From NCBI GenBank assembly GCA_003138485.1, contig PLGF01000121.1, positions 3,555 through 35,819 of the forward strand: a DNA stretch of 32,265 bases, given 5' to 3'. Source of the stretch: Verrucomicrobiales bacterium (GTDB taxonomy: Bacteria; Verrucomicrobiota; Verrucomicrobiia; Limisphaerales; Palsa-1400). The translations under genes were made by a program, and so were the position numbers. Position 1 is the stretch's first letter. The number at the start of each line of letters is the position of its first letter. Below are positions 1 through 8,607 of this stretch, piece after piece. The notes under the pieces were generated by a model that saw nothing but the letters and a program-made list of their open reading frames with translations, searched no databases and was not told where the DNA came from.

Positions 1-344
1 ACCGGCTGCTTTTCGCCCGTATCGGTGGACAGGTGCGCGTAGTCGAAGTGCGCTTCGTCCTGGTAGGCGTAAACGATCATCACCGACCGGACGAGCGGCT
101 TCGCATCCTCCTCGACGGTCAAACTGGCGTAGTCCGGCACATTCGTCAACGCGAATTGGAACGGCCGCCGCGGCCCCGGCAGCGGCTCTTTGCCTTGCGT
201 CAGGCTCAACGTTTCCGTGCCGCCGTCTGCGGCCACTTTCCAGTCCGCCGCGGCGGGAACGGTCCATTCGCGTCCGAAAATCTTCAGCGTATCGGCCGCG
301 CTGAGGACGCCGGCGGCCATCGCCAGCATGGCAATCAGCTTCAT
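1..344 (-). CDS. Secreted protein of unknown function, N-terminal part (cut by window edge)
   Basis: Reading from the ATG at 344 toward the window edge gives 114 codons with no stop, so this is the N-terminus of a gene that continues outside the window. The protein starts [20 protein letters not shown], a short lysine n-region plus hydrophobic stretch with a plausible signal-peptidase site after SAA. It continues with [15 protein letters not shown] and, near the edge, [20 protein letters not shown]. That last pattern is reminiscent of the concanavalin-like (DUF1080/GH16-type) secreted proteins common in Verrucomicrobia and Planctomycetes, but this is only a resemblance. It is divergent from leuS with a 51 bp gap, so the two must share a compact promoter region. 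Confidence 0.6.
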   Translation of the reverse strand, partial: MKLIAMLAMAAGVLSAADTLKIFGREWTVPAAADWKVAADGGTETLSLTQGKEPLPGPRRPFQFALTNVPDYASLTVEEDAKPLVRSVMIVYAYQDEAHFDYAHLSTDTGEKQP

Positions 345-395
345 TCGGCCATCATAGCCCAATCGGCCTTGCTACGATGGAATTCCATCCCCACT

Positions 396-3050
396 ATGCC
401 CGAAAAACCCTACGACCATCGCCAGATCGAACTCAAATGGCACGCGCGTTGGGAGAACGCCGATTTCTATAAAGCCGACGAGGATTCCGCCCGGCCCAAG
501 TTCTACGTGCTCGAAATGCTGCCTTACCCAAGCGGCACTCTCCACATCGGCCATATCCGCAACTATTCCATCGGCGACGCGCTGGCGCGTTACAAGTGGA
601 TGCGCGGCTACAACGTCCTTCATCCCATGGGCTGGGACGCCTTCGGCCTGCCCGCCGAGCAATACGCCATCCGCACCGGCCAGCATCCGCGCAAAACGAC
701 GGAGGCCAACATCGCCGTTTTCAAGCGGCAGATTAAAGCCCTCGGTTTCAGCTACGATTGGAGCCGCGAGATCGACACCACCGCCCCCGGCTATTTTAAA
801 TGGACGCAATGGATTTTTCTCAAGCTCTACAATTCCTGGTTCAATCCCGCCACCGGCAAAGCCGAGCCGATTGAGACCCTCCCCTGCCCGCCCGAATGCG
901 CCGGCTCGCCGGACGCGCTCCGCCAGCATCGCGACGGCAAGCGCCTGGCTTACGTAACCGAGGCCCCCGTCTGGTGGTGCGAGGAACTGGGCACCGTCCT
1001 GGCCAACGAAGAGGTCGTCGAGGGCAGGAGCGAAGTGGGCGGTTTCCCTGTCACGCGCAGGCCGATGCGCCAGTGGATGCTGCGCATCACCGCCTACGCC
1101 GAGCGCCTCCTGCGCGGCCTGGAGCAGATCGACTGGAGCGACTCCCTCAAGGAAATGCAGCGCAACTGGATCGGACGCAGCGACGGAGCGGAAGTTCAAT
1201 TCCGCCTCGCCGACGCCCCTTCCGACATCCCCGAAGCCGACCGTGCCATCCTGGTTTTCACCACGCGCCCGGACACTTTGTTTGGAGCGACTTACATGGT
1301 GCTTTCCCCTGAGCACAAGCTGGTCGATCTCATCACCACGCCGGAGCAGCGCGCCGCCGTCGCGGATTACAAAGCCGAGGTGGCCAGGAAGAGCGACCTC
1401 GAACGCACCGAGTTGGCCCGGCAAAAAACCGGCGTCTTCACCGGCGCCCATGCCGTTAATCCTGTCAATAATGAGAAAATTCCGATTTGGATCGCCGATT
1501 ACGTCCTGGCCAGCTACGGCACCGGCGCAATCATGGCCGTTCCGGGCCACGACACTCGCGATCTGGAGTTTGCCCGCAAATTCAATCTGCCCGTCCGCCT
1601 CGTCGTCCAGGCCCCCGGCGGCGCGGATTCCACCGGCTTCGTCGGCGATGGCGTCAGCGTCAATTCCGGCTTCCTCTCCGGCTTGCCTACGCCGGAAGCC
1701 AAGACAAAGATCAACGCCTGGCTCGAGGAAAAAGGCCTGGGCCGCGCAACCGTCAATTTCAAACTGCGCGACTGGCTTTTCAGCCGGCAGCGTTACTGGG
1801 GCGAGCCGTTCCCCATCCTGTGGAAGCCCGCGCCTGGCGGCGCTTTCCGCCATGAGGCAATTCCCGAATCCGCCCTGCCCCTCCAACCGCCCGACTTGAC
1901 GGATTTCAAACCCGCCGCCACCGGCGAGCCGCCGCTGGCCCGCGCCAAGGATTGGGTGTGCCTTCCCGATGGCTCCCGGCGTGAAACCAACACGATGCCC
2001 CAATGGGCCGGCAGTTGCTGGTATTATCTCCGCTTCACCGACGCCCGCAACGACGCCCAATTCTGCGGCGCGGGGCCTGAACGATATTGGATGGGAACCG
2101 CCCCCGGCCAGGCGGCCGGCAAACCGGGAGTGGACCTCTACGTTGGCGGCATCGAACACGCCGTGTTGCATCTGCTCTACTCGCGCTTCTGGCACAACGT
2201 CCTTTTCGATTTGGGTTATGTCTCCACGCCGGAGCCGTTTTTCAAACTCGTCAATCAGGGCCTTATCCTGGGCGAAGACGGCCAGAAAATGTCCAAATCC
2301 CGCGGCAACGTCATCAACCCGGACGACATCTTGCGCGAGTATGGAGCGGACGCGCTCCGACTTTACGAAATGTTCATGGGCCCGTTGGAGATGGTCAAAC
2401 CTTGGAGCACCAAGGGCGTCGAGGGCGTCTATCGTTTTCTGGGGCGCGTCTGGCGCTTGTTTGTCGATGAGAAAAGCGAAACGGAATTCGAGCAGCATCA
2501 GACCGCCCACGGCCAGGACGACCCGGAAAGCCTGGCCCGCGTCGAGTTGAGCCGCGCCATCCGGGATGTGCCACCCACGCCCACCCAGCTCAAAACGCTG
2601 CACGCCTGTATAAAGAAAGTCACCGAAGACCTGGATGGTTTCCGCTTCAACACCGCCATTTCCGCGCTGATGGTATTCGTCAACGACGCCATCACCTGGG
2701 AAACCAAACCGGCGGCGGTCATGCGCGAATTCCTCGTGTTGCTGCATCCCTTCGCGCCCCATCTGGCCGAGGAATTGCGGTCCAAAATGGCCGGCCCCAA
2801 CGCTGCCGCCACCATCGCCTACGAGCCGTGGCCCGCCTTTGACCCGGCGGTCCTCGCCGAGGACACCATCGAGATGCCTGTGCAGGTCAACGGCAAACTC
2901 CGCGACAAAATCATCGTGCCGATCGGCGCGCCGGAGGCGGACATCCGGGCCGCGGCGCTGGCCAGCGAGAAAGCGCGGCAGTTCATGGAGGGCAAACCGG
3001 TCAAAAAGGTCATTATCGTTCCCCGCCGCCTGGTAAACATCGTGGTTTGA
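396..3050 (+). CDS. leuS: Leucyl-tRNA synthetase
   Basis: Charges tRNA-Leu with leucine in the cytoplasm; class Ia aminoacyl-tRNA synthetase of 884 residues, close to the usual 860-880. The Rossmann-fold HIGH signature is at residues 50-53 ([14 protein letters not shown]), the family's [12 protein letters not shown] block follows, and KMSKS is at 631-635 ([10 protein letters not shown]). The CP1 editing domain is recognisable from [15 protein letters not shown] and [15 protein letters not shown]. The C-terminus ends with the [11 protein letters not shown] strand typical of the C-terminal domain. The open frame extends upstream to position 33, but the family N-terminus begins at the ATG at 396 ([15 protein letters not shown]), and the upstream part is antisense to the neighbouring secreted-protein gene. 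I see no strong Shine-Dalgarno sequence. Confidence 0.97.
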   Translation: MPEKPYDHRQIELKWHARWENADFYKADEDSARPKFYVLEMLPYPSGTLHIGHIRNYSIGDALARYKWMRGYNVLHPMGWDAFGLPAEQYAIRTGQHPRKTTEANIAVFKRQIKALGFSYDWSREIDTTAPGYFKWTQWIFLKLYNSWFNPATGKAEPIETLPCPPECAGSPDALRQHRDGKRLAYVTEAPVWWCEELGTVLANEEVVEGRSEVGGFPVTRRPMRQWMLRITAYAERLLRGLEQIDWSDSLKEMQRNWIGRSDGAEVQFRLADAPSDIPEADRAILVFTTRPDTLFGATYMVLSPEHKLVDLITTPEQRAAVADYKAEVARKSDLERTELARQKTGVFTGAHAVNPVNNEKIPIWIADYVLASYGTGAIMAVPGHDTRDLEFARKFNLPVRLVVQAPGGADSTGFVGDGVSVNSGFLSGLPTPEAKTKINAWLEEKGLGRATVNFKLRDWLFSRQRYWGEPFPILWKPAPGGAFRHEAIPESALPLQPPDLTDFKPAATGEPPLARAKDWVCLPDGSRRETNTMPQWAGSCWYYLRFTDARNDAQFCGAGPERYWMGTAPGQAAGKPGVDLYVGGIEHAVLHLLYSRFWHNVLFDLGYVSTPEPFFKLVNQGLILGEDGQKMSKSRGNVINPDDILREYGADALRLYEMFMGPLEMVKPWSTKGVEGVYRFLGRVWRLFVDEKSETEFEQHQTAHGQDDPESLARVELSRAIRDVPPTPTQLKTLHACIKKVTEDLDGFRFNTAISALMVFVNDAITWETKPAAVMREFLVLLHPFAPHLAEELRSKMAGPNAAATIAYEPWPAFDPAVLAEDTIEMPVQVNGKLRDKIIVPIGAPEADIRAAALASEKARQFMEGKPVKKVIIVPRRLVNIVV

Positions 3051-3091
3051 ATTTTAGTTTGGAAATTTGGAATCTGGCGTATAGTGATTGG

Positions 3092-3193
3092 GTGAGGTAT
3101 CTGTCAAGACAGGAACAGATTGTGCTGTGTCTTATTCTTGCGTTGGTGTTATTTGGCTGGGCTGTGAAGGTTTATCGCGCGGCTCATCCGTGA
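3092..3193 (+). CDS. Micro-ORF encoding a single-pass membrane peptide
   Basis: A 33-codon frame starting at GTG 3092 and stopping at TGA 3191-3193. It begins MRYLSRQEQIVLCLILAL and continues through LFGWAVKVYR to AAHP. The pattern is a short charged segment (SRQEQ), one hydrophobic helix of about 18 residues and a basic cytosolic end (KVYR). It resembles the N-terminal anchor of ComEA-like helix-hairpin-helix proteins and may belong to a small family of Verrucomicrobia, but I cannot prove this. The same frame is open back to a TTG at 3059, which would give 44 residues (extra MEIWNLAYSDW). It lies 41 bp after leuS and 28 bp before the Minf_1886 gene, so it may be co-transcribed with them. A TATAGT box at 3080-3085 would make the transcript nearly leaderless. 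Confidence 0.5.
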   Translation: MRYLSRQEQIVLCLILALVLFGWAVKVYRAAHP

Positions 3194-3221
3194 TCCCGCG
3201 CCATTGCGGCGAAAACTTGAT

Positions 3222-3650
3222 ATGCGACCAGTAAATCTCGAAGACGACATCCGGAAAATTGCGGCGGCGGACCCCCGTTACCCTTACGAAGCCTACATCT
3301 TTGTGCAGGAGGCTCTCCAGCACACACAGCGCGCCCTCGGCCGCACCAAGGGCGACCACAAGCATGTCCACGGCAAGGAGCTTCTGGACGGCCTGCGCCA
3401 ATTCGCCCTCGACAGCTTTGGCCCCATGGTGCCGACGGTTCTGGGTGAATGGGGCATTCACTCCTGCGAAGACGTCGGAGAAATCGTCTTCAACATGATC
3501 GAACACGGCGTCGCCTCCAAAACGGAAACCGACCGACGCGAGGATTTCAAGGGGCACTTCACCTTCGACGAAGCCTTCCGCAAACCGTTCATTCCGTCCA
3601 AGCCGGCGCCCTCCAAGCCCAAACCAGCCGAGCCAAAAATCAGCGTGTAG
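3222..3650 (+). CDS. Minf_1886 family protein (Verrucomicrobia/Planctomycetes-restricted)
   Basis: A 142-residue soluble protein without signal peptide or membrane helix. The stretch from YPYEAYIFVQEALQHTQRAL through HGKELLDGLRQFALDSFGPM to VLGEWGIHSCEDVGEIVFNM matches my memory of the conserved core of the family named after Minf_1886 (TIGR04138), known from Verrucomicrobia, Planctomycetes and relatives and without an assigned function. The C-terminus is a low-complexity KPAPSKPKPAEPK linker. I chose the ATG at 3222 (MRPVNLEDDIRK); an in-frame TTG at 3204 would add MRRKLD only. It follows leuS and the membrane micro-ORF in the same direction. Confidence 0.85.
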   Translation: MRPVNLEDDIRKIAAADPRYPYEAYIFVQEALQHTQRALGRTKGDHKHVHGKELLDGLRQFALDSFGPMVPTVLGEWGIHSCEDVGEIVFNMIEHGVASKTETDRREDFKGHFTFDEAFRKPFIPSKPAPSKPKPAEPKISV

Positions 3651-3727
3651 CAGCACCTTAAGAACGCCGATATTTCACGAGCGGTGCAGCCCCATAATTT
3701 GTTCCGTCCCCTGCGAGCCGCTGACTT

Positions 3728-3818
3728 TTGTCCCGTGGGGACAGTCCGAGAATAGCCCAACGTTTCAACGTTGGGGACGCAATTCGACGTTGCATAAGTC
3801 CCGTAGGGACGGCTGATT
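3728..3818. repeat. Left inverted arm of the RAYT unit (three REP-like palindromes)
   Basis: Three palindromes in a row: GTCCCGTGGGGAC (3730-3742), the perfect hairpin CCCAACGTTTCAACGTTGGG (3756-3775), and GTCCCGTAGGGAC (3798-3810), which is followed immediately by the stop codon of the transposase gene. The same three elements in the same order and with nearly the same spacers occur inverted on the other side of the transposase (4281-4361). The outermost copy on this side differs by one base from the GTCCCGTAGGGAC form. Confidence 0.85.
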
Positions 3819-4265
3819 TCACTCCCACAAATAGCGCTCGTCGAAGGCGATACGGTGTTTTTTGAGCAACTCCAGAAACTCCTCTTGAAAGGTCATCTTC
3901 CGATGGTGCTCCTCCTGGTTCTTAATGTATTGAATGGTCTTGTCCAATTGCGAGACGCTGACACTGAAAGCGCCGTATTTTACCTGCCAGCCAAAGAGCC
4001 GGTGTTCTGGGAAGGTCTCATGCACCCATTTGGAGGAGCCGCCCTTGATGAGTTGCAGCGCTTTGGCGACCGATAAAATCGAGGGCAAAGAAAGCAGGAC
4101 ATGGACGTGGTCCTGTACGCCGCCAATCTCGATGGCCTTCATATCATGGCTCCGGGCGATACCGCCCAGAAACGGCCAGAGCCTATCCTGAAGCGAGGGC
4201 GGGATCAACGGCTGGCGTTCTTTGGTGCTGAAGACGCAATGAAAATAGGAACTGACGTAGGACAT
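3819..4265 (-). mobile_element. REP-associated tyrosine transposase (IS200/IS605-like, RAYT)
   Basis: A 148-residue Y1/HUH transposase. The HUH pair is His53 and His55 in QDHVHVLLSLP, and the candidate nucleophile is Tyr113 in TIQYIKNQEEHHRK. The N-terminal MSYVSSYFHCVFSTKERQPL block is typical of the TnpA-REP group. These enzymes cut and join single-stranded DNA at short hairpins. The frame is intact from the ATG at 4263-4265 to the TGA at 3819-3821. There is no companion TnpB. It is flanked on both sides by inverted arms with REP-like palindromes, which fits a domesticated RAYT that mobilises REP sequences rather than a conventional insertion sequence. Confidence 0.9.
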
Positions 4266-4278
4266 GGCACCGATTCAG

Positions 4279-4363
4279 CCGTCCCTACGGGACTTGTGCA
4301 AGGTTGGATTTCGTCCCCAACGTTGAAACGTTGGGCTATTTTCTGATTGTCCCTACGGGACAA
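4279..4363. repeat. Right inverted arm of the RAYT unit (three REP-like palindromes)
   Basis: GTCCCTACGGGAC at 4281-4293, the 20-nt hairpin CCCAACGTTGAAACGTTGGG at 4316-4335 and GTCCCTACGGGAC again at 4349-4361. Read on the minus strand, this is a near copy of the left arm, including the spacers AATAGCCCAACG and GGCTGA. The conserved unit is about 85-90 bp with roughly a dozen differences confined mainly to the spacers. It starts 15 bp upstream of the transposase start codon, so it may also carry the promoter region of that gene. Confidence 0.85.
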
Positions 4364-4375
4364 GACCGCAGGTGG

Positions 4376-4398
4376 ATCTTCAACGACCAATTTTCAAT
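4376..4398 (+). repeat. Copy 1 of a 23-nt intergenic repeat
   Basis: This 23-mer, which ends in GACCAATTTTCAAT, recurs at 28640-28662 with one difference (C versus T at its ninth base). It lies in the non-coding stretch between the RAYT unit and the M16 peptidase gene. The rest of 4364-4513 holds no other feature I can recognise. Confidence 0.5.
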
Positions 4399-4513
4399 CG
4401 CTCAAGCCGTTCCCAAGACAGAGATGCGAAAAAAATGAAATGCGCCCCCGCCCAAAGGAATTGCCCGGCATTTCTTGCGTCCGCGTGGCAAGTTCCTTAT
4501 CGTTTCCGGCCTG

Positions 4514-7138
4514 ATGAAGAACGGTGAAAAGAATAGGGCGGGATTGCTTGTGCCTGGTGAACGTCTGCCACTCAAACCGGCCAACCGCCGTGCGCGCCGC
4601 GCCCCGGCCGAAATCCCACCCATGCCGCCGGGAACGCGGCTGGCGACCTTGGAGAATGGCTTGACGGTCATCACGCGGGAAGACCACAGCGCACCGGTGG
4701 TGTCCGCCCAGGCCTGGTGCCAGACGGGGAGCATCTCGGAGGGGAAATGGCTCGGAGCCGGTTTGTCCCATGTGCTGGAGCACATGCTTTTCAAGGGCAC
4801 CACAACCCGGCCCGGCAGCCGCATCGATCAGGAGGTGCAGTCGGCCGGGGGTTACATGAACGCTTTCACTTCCTTTGATCGCACCGTCTATCACATCAAC
4901 GTGCCCAACACCGGCGCCACCGTGGCCATCGACATCCTTTGCGACATCATGCAAAACGCCACCTTGCCACCCGACGAGTTGAGCAAGGAACTGGACGTCA
5001 TCCGCCGCGAAATGGACATGAACCAGGATGATCCCGGACGGCGCGCCGGACGGCGCTTGTTCGAATGCGCCTACACCAAAAGCCCCTATCGCTTCACCAT
5101 CATTGGCTACCCGGACATTTTTGACACGCTCAAGCCGGAGGACATTCTGGCTTATTACCGCGACAGGTACGTCCCCAACAACATCTTCTTCGTTGTCACC
5201 GGCGACATCAAGGCCGAGGAAGTCGTGGCGCAGGTTCAGCGCGCCTTCGCCCAAAGCAAGGCCAAGGCGCTGCCGCCCCAAGTCCTGCCCCGCGAACCGC
5301 GCCAGACCGCCGCGCGCGAGATCATTGAGGAAGGCGCCGTCGAACTGGCCTACTTTCACCTCGCCTGGCACATACCCGATGTTCGCCATCCCGACACTCC
5401 GGCTCTGGATGTCCTCTCCGCTCTGCTGGGCAGCGGGCGCAGTTCCAGGCTCTTCCGCGAAGTGCGCGAGAGACAGGGCCTTGTCGCTTCCGCGGAGGCC
5501 TGGACTTACAATCCGGGCGAAGAGGGCCTTTTTGGCATCAGCGCCGTCACCAGCGCGGACAAATTCGCCGCCGCCCGCCAGGCCCTGCTGGCGGAGGTCC
5601 AACGCGTCCAGGACAAGCCGGCGGCCCCGGCTGAACTGGCCAAAGTCATCAAGCAATTCGTCGCCGGCACCCTGGCCACGCGCAAGACCATGCAAGGTCA
5701 GGCGCAGGACCTGGGTTCCAGTTGGGTCGCCGCCAGCGACTTGAATTTCTCCGAGCGCTACCTCGCCGCCGCCCGCAAGGTCACTCCCGCCGCGCTCCAA
5801 CGGGTGGCGCGCGCGTATTTGACACCCGCCAACCGCACTTTGTATGCCCTCTTGCCGGCGGGCGCCGCGCCCAAGCCCGCCCCGGCCGCGCTGGTTGCCG
5901 CCGACTCCGCCGTGCGAATGTTCGTTCTTCCCAACGGCCTGCGCCTGCTCGTGAAGGAAGACCACCGCCTGCCCTTCGTCGAACTGCGCGCCGTCTTCCA
6001 AGGCGGCGTCCTGGCTGAAACCGCTGCCGACAGCGGCCTGACCCAGATGGTTTCAAAAATGTTGCTGCAAGGCACCCGCCGCCGCGCCGCGGAGCAAATC
6101 GCCGTCGATATCGAGTCGGTCGGCGGCAACATCGACACCTTTGGCGGCAACAACAGTTTTGGAGTCACTGCCGAAGTCCTCAGCAGCGACCTCAATACCG
6201 GCCTGGACGTTCTGACGGATGTTCTCCTTCATCCCTCGTTTCCGGCGGACGCTTTCGAGCGGGAACGAGCCATCCAGCTTGACCTCATCCGTGCCCAACG
6301 CGATCAATTGCTTCAGTCCTGCAACCAGGCCATGCGCCGCGGCCTTTTCGGCGACGCCGGCTACGGCTTGGACCCGCTGGGCGCCGAGAGCAGCGTGGCG
6401 GCGTTGCGGCCCGCTGATCTGACCCCCTTTTACAACAAGTTGGTCGTTCCCAATAACGCCGTCCTCGCCATCTTCGGCGACGTCAGCGCCGAACAACTCA
6501 AGTCCGCCTTGCAGCGCGCCTTCGCCAACTGGTTGCCCGGCGAACCTGTCGCCACCCCCAAGTCCACCGCCCCTGCTCTGGACGGCATCAAACGCGTCAC
6601 CGAAATCCGCGACAAAAAACAGGCCGTCATGATCCTTGGTTTTCCCGGCCTGACCATTGACAACCCGGACCGATACGCCTTGGAACTATTGCAGGAAGGG
6701 TGCAGCGACCTGGGTTCACGCCTCTTCCTTCGCGTCCGCGAAAAACTCGGCCTGGCCTATTATGTCGGCGCGCAGAATTTTCTCGGATTGAACCCCGGCT
6801 ACTTCGCCTTCTACGTCGGCTGCGCCCCGGAAAAGCTCGCGCAAGTCGAAGTGGAATTACTCAAGGAAGCCGAGTTGCTTCGCACCGAGGGATTTACCGC
6901 CGAGGAGTTGGAACGTTGCAAGGCCAAGATCATTGGCCAGAAGAAAATCGCCCGCCAGGACCTCGGCGGCCTGGCCATAGCGGTTGCCCTGGACGAACTC
7001 TACGGCCTGGGCTACGGCCACATCGACACCGAGGACGCCCATTACACCGCCGTCCGCCTGGAGGAAATCAAGGCCGTCGCTGAAAAATACCTGACTCCCG
7101 CCCGCGCCATCATCGCCGTCATCCGCCCGCCGGAGTGA
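4514..7138 (+). CDS. M16 family zinc metallopeptidase, fused two-half (pitrilysin-like)
   Basis: A zinc protease of about 874 residues containing two M16 halves in one chain. The N-terminal half carries the inverted zinc motif HVLEH (residues 86-90, in GLSHVLEHMLFKGT) and the downstream third ligand Glu166 (VIRREMDM), so it should be catalytically active. The C-terminal half begins near RMFVLPNGLRLLVKEDHRLP, has GLTQMVSKMLLQGT where the motif would be, and is therefore the inactive structural half. It keeps the substrate-gripping Arg...Tyr block FLRVREKLGLAYYVGAQNF. No signal peptide is evident. Start choice is uncertain: TTG 4475 opens the frame, ATG 4514 is used here, and ATG 4622 (MPPGTRLATLENGL) would begin right at the family's conserved N-terminus. 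Many bacteria encode the two halves as separate genes. Confidence 0.93.
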   Translation: MKNGEKNRAGLLVPGERLPLKPANRRARRAPAEIPPMPPGTRLATLENGLTVITREDHSAPVVSAQAWCQTGSISEGKWLGAGLSHVLEHMLFKGTTTRPGSRIDQEVQSAGGYMNAFTSFDRTVYHINVPNTGATVAIDILCDIMQNATLPPDELSKELDVIRREMDMNQDDPGRRAGRRLFECAYTKSPYRFTIIGYPDIFDTLKPEDILAYYRDRYVPNNIFFVVTGDIKAEEVVAQVQRAFAQSKAKALPPQVLPREPRQTAAREIIEEGAVELAYFHLAWHIPDVRHPDTPALDVLSALLGSGRSSRLFREVRERQGLVASAEAWTYNPGEEGLFGISAVTSADKFAAARQALLAEVQRVQDKPAAPAELAKVIKQFVAGTLATRKTMQGQAQDLGSSWVAASDLNFSERYLAAARKVTPAALQRVARAYLTPANRTLYALLPAGAAPKPAPAALVAADSAVRMFVLPNGLRLLVKEDHRLPFVELRAVFQGGVLAETAADSGLTQMVSKMLLQGTRRRAAEQIAVDIESVGGNIDTFGGNNSFGVTAEVLSSDLNTGLDVLTDVLLHPSFPADAFERERAIQLDLIRAQRDQLLQSCNQAMRRGLFGDAGYGLDPLGAESSVAALRPADLTPFYNKLVVPNNAVLAIFGDVSAEQLKSALQRAFANWLPGEPVATPKSTAPALDGIKRVTEIRDKKQAVMILGFPGLTIDNPDRYALELLQEGCSDLGSRLFLRVREKLGLAYYVGAQNFLGLNPGYFAFYVGCAPEKLAQVEVELLKEAELLRTEGFTAEELERCKAKIIGQKKIARQDLGGLAIAVALDELYGLGYGHIDTEDAHYTAVRLEEIKAVAEKYLTPARAIIAVIRPPE

Positions 7139-7885
7139 CCCCCCGCGCCCGCGAAACTGGAAGAGGGCCCCTCAAACACAACTCAAGCTGGCCGCTTGAT
7201 CTGGGCGCAGGACAGAATTCATCACGCGCCTGCAAAGTCGCAGCCCTTTCTGCATGGATTGTGTCTCGTCTATAATGGAACATATCTATTGGATGAATTT
7301 TTTTCGTTTTCGCTTCCTTATGTTCCTCTCAGCCCCCTTGCGCGTCCCGATTTGCCCCCGGCAGAATCAGGCGCGCCATCGCGCCAGTCAGTATCATTGG
7401 CTGCCTTCTGACTCTAAAAAATCAATGTCAATAACAGCAGGCCACCTCTTTTCGAGGTTGACCTCGACATCTCGAAAGATCATTGGCGAAGTCGTTAAAC
7501 ATTTGATTCTGCTGAAGAAAAACCCTGCTTTGAAACATCACCAATAATCCATGAAATGCAGTCCAGTAAATAACAAAACCATAACCGCTATACTCGCAAG
7601 CGTAATGACAAACTTCTTGGTCGCGTGCATTGGGATCGCATCTCAACATTCGACATTTTTGGTTCTTTTCGACAGCGCTGGAGCGCCGCGGATGGCGCCG
7701 GTATCTGCGCGGCGCGCCAATCCAAACGCCGGGCTGCTGCGATCATGGAGTCCATTCCCCCGGCCGCTCCAGGCATAAAAGTCCGTCCATGAGAGGCATT
7801 TTGGCTCTCCTGCTCTTCCCCAGTCAACGCCCAATGTCGATTGTCTTCCTCTGCGGCTCTCTGCGGACTCTGCGCGAGAAATGTC
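7139..7885. other. Long intergenic region without a convincing gene
   Basis: About 750 bp between the M16 gene and the 3' end of the histidine phosphatase gene. ORFs of 60-97 codons exist on both strands, but none has a recognisable family, a sensible amino-acid composition or a ribosome site. The middle (about 7250-7620) is clearly more AT-rich than its surroundings, with a lone TATAAT at 7271-7276 that lacks a good -35 element. The GC-rich part at 7670-7790 (palindromic bits such as GGCGCGCC and GGATGGCGCCGG) looks like a dispersed repeat or a decayed insertion. A CTCTGCG triplet repeat follows just before the phosphatase gene. Confidence 0.5.
7849..7880 (+). repeat. CTCTGCG direct repeat (three copies)
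   Basis: CTCTGCG occurs at 7849-7855, 7859-7865 and 7868-7874, followed by CGAGAAA. Repeats of this type (CTCTGCGGCTCTCTGCGG...GAGAAA) are scattered in intergenic DNA of many environmental bacteria; their function is unknown to me. It lies just past the stop codon of the histidine phosphatase gene. Confidence 0.5.
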
Positions 7886-8476
7886 CTAATCGGTGTCTTT
7901 GTCCGTGAGATGTTCGTTGATGCGTTTGCATTGGCTTGGCATCAGCCGGCCTTGGCCGTCGAAACGCAATTCGATGACCCAGCAATAGACGTCGTCGGGC
8001 CAGGCTCCTCCGGGCAGGAGCGCGGCGGGGTCGGCGCCCAGGCCTCGCAACAGCGCCGGAATCTCCTTGTGACGCCAGCAGACGAGGATGTTCTTCCCGT
8101 GCGGTTTGGAGGCCAGTTCGGCGGCCAGTTTTTCCGGCTCCTTGTCGGTGTAGGCGGTGTGCAGCGGCAGGTTCAACGCCCGGCTGAGCGGTTCAAGCGT
8201 CAGGCGCGGGCGGACGCTGTTCTCCGAGTCGCGCGCGGCAAAGAGGCTGTCGAGCTTGAGCGTTTTGCCGTCGATCTGGAATTGTCCGAAGTATTTGACG
8301 TAAGCCTGGGCGCGGGCCTGGCCTGCGGCGCTCAACCCGGCGCCGGTCTCCGGTTTGTCCGCGTGCCGGACGATCAAAACGACGGCGTCCTTGAGGGCGG
8401 CCGGGCCTGCCGCCGAGCAGGAGAGAAGCGCGGCCAAAGGCCCGGCGATGAGGCAAAACTTCCGTGTGATGTTCAT
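7886..8476 (-). CDS. Histidine phosphatase superfamily lipoprotein
   Basis: A 196-residue protein with an N-terminal signal (MNITRKFCLIAGPLAALLSC) whose LLSC looks like a lipobox with Cys20, so it is probably a periplasmic lipoprotein. The catalytic phospho-acceptor motif is degenerate relative to RHG: LIVRHADKPETG (Arg37-His38). A second conserved basic/His site is seen in ILVCWRHKEIPALL. This places it in the branch-2-like histidine phosphatases; the substrate cannot be told from sequence. The open frame continues upstream to 8611, overlapping the end of the sensor-kinase gene by 4 bp, but the signal peptide argues for the ATG at 8476. It is the last gene of the minus-strand run from ppk. 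Confidence 0.8.
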   Translation of the reverse strand: MNITRKFCLIAGPLAALLSCSAAGPAALKDAVVLIVRHADKPETGAGLSAAGQARAQAYVKYFGQFQIDGKTLKLDSLFAARDSENSVRPRLTLEPLSRALNLPLHTAYTDKEPEKLAAELASKPHGKNILVCWRHKEIPALLRGLGADPAALLPGGAWPDDVYCWVIELRFDGQGRLMPSQCKRINEHLTDKDTD

Positions 8477-8607
8477 GCGCGGTCCGAATGGCCGCCTGGT
8501 CGCGCCGGCGCCACCGGCAGGATTGCCGATGGGCGCGGCGATGAGGCTGCCAAGCTCGGTCCGATTGTCAGGATAGTTTTTGCCGTTGGAAATACCCAGC
8601 GGAAATT

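Noticed and set aside
372..2762. 796-codon open frame on the strand opposite leuS
   Set aside because: It is a GC-rich antisense shadow of leuS; its translation has no recognisable domain and no start signals. Similar long antisense frames oppose the M16, kinase, ppk and aminotransferase genes.
4394..6001. 535-codon antisense frame opposite the M16 peptidase gene
   Set aside because: Residue composition (Gly/Ala/Gln rich) and lack of any motif mark it as a shadow frame.
7254..7547. 97-codon ORF with TATAAT inside
   Set aside because: No ribosome site, no family resemblance, the promoter-like box lies inside the frame, and the composition is unlike neighbouring genes.
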